This document shows positions 58,791-64,000 of a stretch of 64,000 nucleotides of DNA, one piece after another. The stretch is from Polyangia bacterium (GTDB lineage: Bacteria; Myxococcota_A; Polyangia; Nannocystales; Nannocystaceae), in NCBI GenBank assembly GCA_030430565.1, contig JAUIKS010000020.1, forward strand, positions 160,418 through 224,417, written 5' to 3'. The position numbers and the translations under genes are program-made. The first letter of the stretch is position 1; each line of letters begins with the position of its first letter. Under the pieces are notes generated by a model. That model worked only from the letters and a program-made list of their open reading frames with translations. It was not told the origin of the DNA and searched no databases.

Positions 58791-59681
58791 GTGGACGAGA
58801 TCGATTGGCGCTGGCTCCGGAGCTTCGTCGCGGTCGCGGACGCGGGCGGGATGCAGCTCGCCGCGCGGCGCTCCGGCGTCAGCCAGCCGACGCTCTCACG
58901 GCACGTCCGTCAGCTCGAGGCGGCGCTCGGGGTGGCGCTCTTCGAACGCAGCGGACGCGGCATCAAGCTCTCGGTCCAGGGCGCGGGTCTGCTCGCGCGG
59001 GCCCGCGAGGTTCGGGCGGCGGTCAAGGCCTTCGAACGTCAGGCGGTCGGGCTGTCGGAGGAGGAGGCGGGCTCGGTGCGGGTCACGATGACCGAGCTCT
59101 TCGGCGAGCACTTCGCGCCCGCGTGGCTCGCCGCGCTGCGTCGCGACGCGCCGCACATCTCGGTCGACCTCGTGCTCGACGACACCCCGGTCAACCTGCT
59201 GCTGCGCGAGGCCGAGATCGCGGTCCGCATGTTCTCGCCGCAGCAGCTTGACCTGGTGGTGCGGCGCTGCGGGGTGCAGCGGATGGGCTTCTTCGCGACG
59301 CGCGAGTACCTCGAGCGCTGCGGCGCGCCCGAGAGCACCGAGGCGCTGAAGCGGCACGAGCTCATCGGCTTCGATCGACTCACGGACTGGATCGACGCGG
59401 CGCGATCGCTGGGCTTCGAGTACACGCGCGAGGACTTCGTGTTCCGCTGCGACTCCCTCCCGATGCAGGTCCGCGCGGCGCAAGCTGGGCTCGGCGTCGC
59501 CGCGATCCCGCGCTGGATCGGTGAGCGCGTCGGCCTGCGCCGCGTGCTGCCGACGGTCGAGGTCGGCGTCGCGCCGATTGTGCTCGCGGCGCATCGGGAT
59601 CTGCATCAAAACCCCCGCGTGACGCGGGTGTGGCGACACCTGAGCGCGGCGCTGCGTGAGCGCTTCGGGGCGGAGTCGTAG
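58791..59681 (+). CDS. LysR-family transcriptional regulator
   Basis: 296 residues from GTG 58791, with GGGGAGG at good spacing. LysR helix-turn-helix at about 5-62: IDWRWLRSFVAVADAGGMQL, AARRSGVSQPTLSRHVRQLE, AALGVALFERSGRGIKLS. The effector domain (90-290) is complete. It likely regulates the divergent NrfJ-like and ABM lipoprotein genes and itself, as is usual for this family; the 114-bp divergent region is locally AT-rich near 58720. Confidence 0.93.
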   Translation: MDEIDWRWLRSFVAVADAGGMQLAARRSGVSQPTLSRHVRQLEAALGVALFERSGRGIKLSVQGAGLLARAREVRAAVKAFERQAVGLSEEEAGSVRVTMTELFGEHFAPAWLAALRRDAPHISVDLVLDDTPVNLLLREAEIAVRMFSPQQLDLVVRRCGVQRMGFFATREYLERCGAPESTEALKRHELIGFDRLTDWIDAARSLGFEYTREDFVFRCDSLPMQVRAAQAGLGVAAIPRWIGERVGLRRVLPTVEVGVAPIVLAAHRDLHQNPRVTRVWRHLSAALRERFGAES

Positions 59682-59707
59682 CGCGCGCGCTCTCGTCGCG
59701 CGGGTGC

Positions 59708-62158
59708 TCAGGGCGCGTGCTCGCGCAGCCACGCCGAGGTCTCGTCGAGATCGTGTCGGTAGCGCGCGCCGGCCTCGGCGTAGCTGTCGCGCGCCTGCTC
59801 GATCAACGCGTAGGCGCGCGCGCGCTCGCCTCGCGGCGACGCATCCCACAGCGCGAGCCCGAGCAGCCAGCGCTCGCCCGCGAGGTCGACGTCGGGCTCC
59901 CCGTTCGCCGCGCGCAGCTCGAGCGCGCGCCGGGCCAGCGCCGCGGCCTCGCGCGCGCGACCGCGATCGAGCAGGCTGCGGGCGAGGCCCGCGACCGGGT
60001 TCGCCAGCCCGTGGTGCGTCGGCCCGAGCGTGCGCTCGAGGGTCTCGATCGCGCCGCGGTACAGAGGCTCGGCCGCCCCGTGCTCGCCGCGGCGTCGCAG
60101 CAGGTTGGCGATGTTGGTGCGGATCGACGCGAGGTCTTTGTGCTCGGGCCCCAGCGCCGCCTCGAGGATCGTCGCGGCGCGCCGGAGGTGCGACAGCGCC
60201 CGCTCCAGCGCCGCGCGCCCAGACTCGTCGAGCGGACCCGGCGGCACCGCGCCGCTCTCGGCCGACGCGAGGTTGGCGAGCGCGACGCCGACGTTGGGGT
60301 GCTCGGGCCCGTACGCGCGCTCGAAGAGCGCCAGGCTCTGCTCGAGCAGCGCGCGCGCCCGGGCGTACTCGCGGCGCTGCGAGTGCACGAGGCCGACGCT
60401 CAGCATCATCGCGCCGGTGCTCGCGTGCTCCGGCCCCAGCGCCTCGCGGGTGATGGTGAGCGCGCGCTCGTAGGCGGCCATCGCCTGCTCTTCACGACCT
60501 TGCCCAATGTGCATGTTGCCGAGCGTCAGCAGGATCTGGGCGAGCCGCGGGTGCCTCGGCCCGAGCGCGCGCTCGGCCGCGCGCAGCGAGGCCTCGAGGT
60601 GCGCGCGCCCCTCGTCGAAGGCCCCCAGGCTGTTGAGCGCGCTGGCGAGCGTTCGTCGGACCCGCGCGACCATCAGGTCATCCTCGCCGAAGGCCGCGCG
60701 GCTCAGCTCGAGCGCGCGGCTCAGCTCCTCGCGCGCGCCCTGGAAGTCGCCCTCGTGCAGCGAGAGCACGCCGACCAAGAACTCGAGCTGGGCGCGCGCG
60801 CGGGCGTCGTCGTCGCGCTCGACCAGCGCGGTCGCGTGATCGATCCACTGGCGCGCGCGCGGGTAGTCGGCGAGCTGCTCTGTGTAGATCAGCAGGCGCT
60901 GCTGCGAGGCCGTGATCGCGACGTGATCGTGGCGCGTCGCCTCGGCGGTCCACAGCGCGGCGCTGAGGTCCTCGTCGGCGCCCGTCGCCTCGTCCGCGTG
61001 CCCGCGCAGGAGCCCGCGCTCGAGCAGCGCCTCGGCGAGCGCGGGCTTGTAGCCGGCGTCCTCGGCCTCGCGCACGAGCGCGTCGGCCTCGGGCATCGCC
61101 GCCGCGTACTGGGCCGCGCGCCGCTGGGCGGCGACCGTCGCCAGACGCTCGCGCAGCGCGTCGACGCGGGCGCGCAGCGCCGGATCCTCGGGCGTCGCGC
61201 GTGAGGACATCAGGCGCTCGGCGTCCGCGCACACCGAGACCGGCGTCAGCCCGGCGACCGCCTGCAGCGCGTGCTCGACCGCCGCGCGGCGCGCGTCGCC
61301 CTCGGCGCCCGTCAGCACCTGCACCACCGCCGCGAGCTCGGCCCGCCGGCGATCGAGGCAGATGACCGAACGGTCATATAACTGCGAGGAGGAGAGACCG
61401 CGCTGATGCTGCTCGCAGGCCGACCGGCGCGCGTCGCCCCAGGCCCGCGCGTACTCGTCGAGCGCGGGCTCGAGCCGCGCCCAGGTCTCGTCCGCGTACA
61501 CGAGGCCCGAGGCCCGCACGCTCTGCTCCAGCGCGCGCTCGGCCGCCGCGCCCCAGATCCCGTCGAGCGCGGACACCCCGCGACACGCCGAGGGCGGCTC
61601 CTGCATCCCGCTGGCGAAGCCCGCGACGCCGAGCGTCGCGCCGCCCAGCGCTGCGGCGACGCCGAGCCAGCGGCGACGGAGCCTGCCGCGGTCGCGCGAC
61701 AGCTCGGAGAGCAGCGCCTGCATCGACGGCCAGCGGTCCTCGGGGTGGGCCTTGAGCCCGCGCAGCACCAGCCTGCGCAGCCACTTCGGCAGCGCGACCT
61801 CCCGCGGCGGCGGCGTGATCGCGCCGCGCGTCGTGGCCTTGAGCAGCTCGGCGAGCGTACGCCCACGAAACGGGCGGACGCCGTAGAGCGCCTCGTGCAG
61901 CGCCACGCAAAACGCGAACTGATCGGTGCGCGCGTCCGTCGAGCCGCCGAGATGTTGCTCGGGAGCCATGTACGCGGGCGTCCCGAGGACGCTCCCCGCG
62001 GCGGTCAGCTCGTGGTCGAGCGCGCTGCTCGAGGGCGGGCCCTCGTCACCCTGCGCGGTGTCGGCGAAGCCGTCGGCGGGTAGCAACTGCGCGCGGCTGT
62101 GCTTGGAGTGCGCGAGGCCGAAGTCGAGCACGCGCGCGCGCCCGTCATCCCCGACCAT
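59708..62158 (-). pseudogene. Ser/Thr protein kinase with TPR tail, 5'-truncated by insertion
   Basis: The remaining 816 codons begin at MVGDDGRARVLDFGLAHSK, so the Gly-rich loop, catalytic Lys, and HRD motif are missing. The DFG (VLDFGLA), APE (GTPAYMAPEQHLGG), and late kinase motifs (DQFAFCVALHEALYGVRPF) are intact. A transmembrane helix follows (WLGVAAALGGATLGVAGFAS), then a long tail with many TPR units (HPRLAQILLTLGNMHIGQGR; HASTGAMMLSVGLVHSQRRE; HPNVGVALANLASAES). This is the usual myxobacterial kinase-TPR architecture cut at the N-lobe. It would be inactive as a kinase. The break lies about 115 bp from the integrase gene start at 62273, which presumably caused it. Confidence 0.85.
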
Positions 62159-62272
62159 GATGGGGGGAGACTCAAAATCGCCCGTAGCCCTAAAATTCTT
62201 GTACTTCCGCGGGGTTGTGGCTACGCTGAGAGCCGTTGATTTGGATCGTTGGATGGATCGATTCTGAGCGCC
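62159..62272. mobile_element. Left junction of an integrated element
   Basis: The kinase sequence stops near 62158-62165 and the integrase gene starts at 62273. Between them is GGGAGACTCAAAATCGCCCG, followed by an AT-richer stretch. The insertion point and the attachment core are not certain, and the right end is outside the window. Confidence 0.5.
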
Positions 62273-63574
62273 ATGGCAACTCGAAATCAAACAAACCTGA
62301 CCGAGAGTGCAGTCACACGCGCCAAGCCGCGAGCCCGGAAGTACGAGATCGCGTGCAAGCGTGTTCCTGGTTTCACGCTGCGCGTCCTTCCGAGCGGGAA
62401 GAAGTCGTACTACGTGCGCTTTCGGTCACCTGAGACTGGCAAGGACACCCGCGAGCGAATCGGGGAGGTGGGCTCGATCCCGTTCGCCACGGCGCGGCAG
62501 TGCGCGATCGAACGGCTCGCGGAGGTCCAGGGGGCGGTGCGTGGGGGCCGGCGTGCTGCGCCAACGGGGACACTCGCACAGACGGCGAACCGGCGCGCCA
62601 ACGTGCCAACGGTCGAGAGCTTCGCTGCGCGGTTCATGGCGGAGCACGTTCGCGTGCGCCTCAAGCCGAACACGATCACGAAATACGGGCAACTGTTCCG
62701 AACGAGCATCCTTCCCGCCTTCGCCTCGCACCGGCTTGACGAAGTCACGCGGGCCGAGGTCACCCGTTGGCACGCGGCGAAGCGAGCGACCCCCTACGAA
62801 GCGAACCACGCGCTTGTGGTCATGAAGTCCATGTACAGCCGCGCGCTTGATTGGGGGGTGCTTCCGGAGTCGTTTGTTCCCCCCGCGTCTCGGGTCAAGA
62901 AGTTCCCGGAGAGGTCGAAGGAGCGATACCTGACCCCGGAAGAGCGCGAGCGCCTCGAGCGATTCTTCGACAAGGCCGTCAACATGAAGCGCGGTCGAGG
63001 CGGATATCGCTGGGAGTCGATCTGCGCGCTTCGGTTGCTCTCACACACGGGCATGCGTCGCAACGAGGTCCTCGGTCTGACGTGGCACATGGTCGATTGG
63101 CAGCACGGTGCACTTGTGCTCCCTGACAGCAAAGTAGGCCGGCGGCGTGTCCCCCTTTCACGACAAGCCCTTGACCTCCTCCACGAGGCTAGAGACCGCG
63201 GGAACTCGAGTCGCTACGTTGTGCCCAACTCCCACGGTGAGCAGATCGACGGCCCCGAACTGACGCGGACCTGGTCGCGCCTGCGTAAGTATGTGGGGCT
63301 TGAAGACGTTCGTCTGCACGACCTGCGCCACTCGGCTGCGAGCGACGCGATCAGCTCCGGCGTCCCGCTCGCGGTCGTGGGCAAGATCCTCGGACACAAA
63401 AAGGCGTCGACGACACAACGATATGCGCACATCTCCGACGACGCTCTAGAACGGGGGGTCGCTACGATGGGCGAGACCATAGCGAGGAACGCGAGCGGAG
63501 CAGGCTCAACCCGCCGACCGCGGAGAGCGGCTAAGAAGGCTAAGAAGCGTTCGGGGACGAGCAAGAAAGGATGA
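62273..63574 (+). CDS. Tyrosine recombinase / integrase
   Basis: 433 residues from ATG 62273 (MATRNQTNLTESAVTRAKPR). N-terminal arm-binding domain like P4-type integrases (GFTLRVLPSGKKSYYVRFRS), core-binding domain (KYGQLFRTSILPAFASHRLD). The catalytic set is complete: R262 in LSHTGMRRNEV, K287 in DSKVGRRRVPL, H349 and R352 in LHDLRHSAAS, H375 in GHKKAS, and nucleophile Y384 in TTQRYAHI. The C-terminus is Lys/Arg-rich. It should integrate and excise the element whose left end it marks. Its position next to a cut kinase gene supports a recent, site-specific insertion. Confidence 0.94.
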   Translation: MATRNQTNLTESAVTRAKPRARKYEIACKRVPGFTLRVLPSGKKSYYVRFRSPETGKDTRERIGEVGSIPFATARQCAIERLAEVQGAVRGGRRAAPTGTLAQTANRRANVPTVESFAARFMAEHVRVRLKPNTITKYGQLFRTSILPAFASHRLDEVTRAEVTRWHAAKRATPYEANHALVVMKSMYSRALDWGVLPESFVPPASRVKKFPERSKERYLTPEERERLERFFDKAVNMKRGRGGYRWESICALRLLSHTGMRRNEVLGLTWHMVDWQHGALVLPDSKVGRRRVPLSRQALDLLHEARDRGNSSRYVVPNSHGEQIDGPELTRTWSRLRKYVGLEDVRLHDLRHSAASDAISSGVPLAVVGKILGHKKASTTQRYAHISDDALERGVATMGETIARNASGAGSTRRPRRAAKKAKKRSGTSKKG

Positions 63575-64000
63575 ACCGACCGCGTTAACGCCGCGGATAG
63601 TCCGGAGCTTCGAGACCTCTTGTCTCAGATCCGTCGCGTGACTCGAGGGCCGTCGTGAGCATCTCTCCGCCGAGAGAGTGAAACGAACAGGCCCGTCAAG
63701 AAATCGAACGCTCTGATCGCCGAAATGTGGGCAAAAGGAGAGCCGGCTGCGAGCGGGTAGGTGGGAAAAAACAACCCGCAGCCGGCTCAGAGTGGTGGGG
63801 CACCTCCTACCTCGATCGACCGTACCCACGCAAACAAAAGGGGAACGCTGCTGGCCCGCGACGTGCGCTCCGTCTTCAGTCGCGACGAAAAGCGGATCCA
63901 ATTTTCGCGACAGAGCGGAGCCACTCCGTGTCCCCGAGCAATCCCCACGGATCGCTGCGTGATCGCGAAAGCCCCCGCGGCATCGGCGTGATGGACACGC
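63575..64000. other. Region downstream of the integrase, no gene seen, with a large inverted repeat
   Basis: 426 bp lacking a credible gene. It holds a large inverted repeat (63740-63788; see that entry). The composition is somewhat less GC-rich than the core genome, in keeping with a mobile element. Confidence 0.4.
63740..63788. repeat. Long imperfect hairpin in the mobile element
   Basis: GAGCCGGCT with GCGGGT (63740-63758, interrupted by GCGA) pairs with ACCCGC-AGCCGGCTC (63774-63788): 15 paired bases, 4-base bulge and an AAAAAA-containing loop. It could be a terminator on the integrase strand or a recombination or small-RNA structure. Confidence 0.55.

Noticed and set aside
62166..62185. 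GACTCAAAATC resembles a tRNA-Leu (CAA) anticodon loop, possible tRNA attachment site
   Set aside because: No acceptor stem or T-arm fits around it, so I cannot call a tRNA.

Overview
The window is about 64 kb of very GC-rich DNA with dense bacterial coding on both strands. Several features point to a Myxococcota (deltaproteobacterial) genome, most likely of the Nannocystaceae kind: many lipoproteins whose lipobox is followed by long Asp/Gly/Ser/Thr tethers, a Ser/Thr protein kinase fused to TPRs, hybrid histidine kinases without a partner regulator, an FHA-GGDEF protein, frequent GTG/TTG starts, and sigma-54-type promoters. The assignment to a lineage is inference from style; there is no rRNA, and I found no convincing tRNA.

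Layout. 1-8.2 kb: the 3' part of a GCS2-type carboxylate-amine ligase carrying a CBS pair, then envelope proteins (CBM9-like lipoprotein, CAP-domain lipoprotein, PEGA protein). 8.2-10 kb: a small lysine-rich histone-fold protein with its own terminator, followed by about 0.8 kb with no convincing gene. 10-14 kb: two Asp/Thr-rich surface lipoproteins flanking a stand-alone CBS protein. 14-24 kb: housekeeping (penicillin-binding transpeptidase, FHA-GGDEF cyclase, mutL-miaA-accA, a TPR/rhomboid-like membrane protein). 24-48 kb: accessory envelope and signalling genes (FG-GAP lipoprotein, Smr protein, Coq4-like/TetR pair, two orphan histidine kinases, M20 and M28 peptidases, serine hydrolase, cyanophycinase-like lipoprotein, metallophosphoesterase, an HD / sigma-region-4 / nucleotidyltransferase operon, GFA and ADP-ribosylglycohydrolase proteins, PHB-depolymerase-like esterase). 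49-59 kb: a stress/respiration block (CBS protein, two universal stress proteins, DsbA-like lipoprotein, NADAR protein, cydAB, NrfJ-like lipoprotein, LysR regulator). 59.7-64 kb: a Ser/Thr kinase-TPR gene that has lost its 5' end exactly where a tyrosine-recombinase gene begins, so this looks like the left edge of an integrated element running out of the window.

The most interesting signal is regulatory. Four stress-type genes (CBS at 11.6 kb, CBS at 50.3 kb, universal stress proteins at 51.0 and 52.2 kb) each have a sequence with -24/-12 sigma-54 geometry directly upstream. Three of the four also carry AATT-centred, G-rich/C-rich palindromes of the type GGGAGAAATTTCCC about 40-115 bp upstream of the predicted start of transcription, where an enhancer-binding activator would sit. 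I read this as one sigma-54 stress regulon, marked by a single unknown activator. Other points of note are the bacterial histone-fold protein, the split HD/nucleotidyltransferase operon with a lone sigma-region-4 protein, a MutL without recognisable endonuclease motifs, and a rhomboid-like domain that has kept its serine motif but shows no catalytic histidine.
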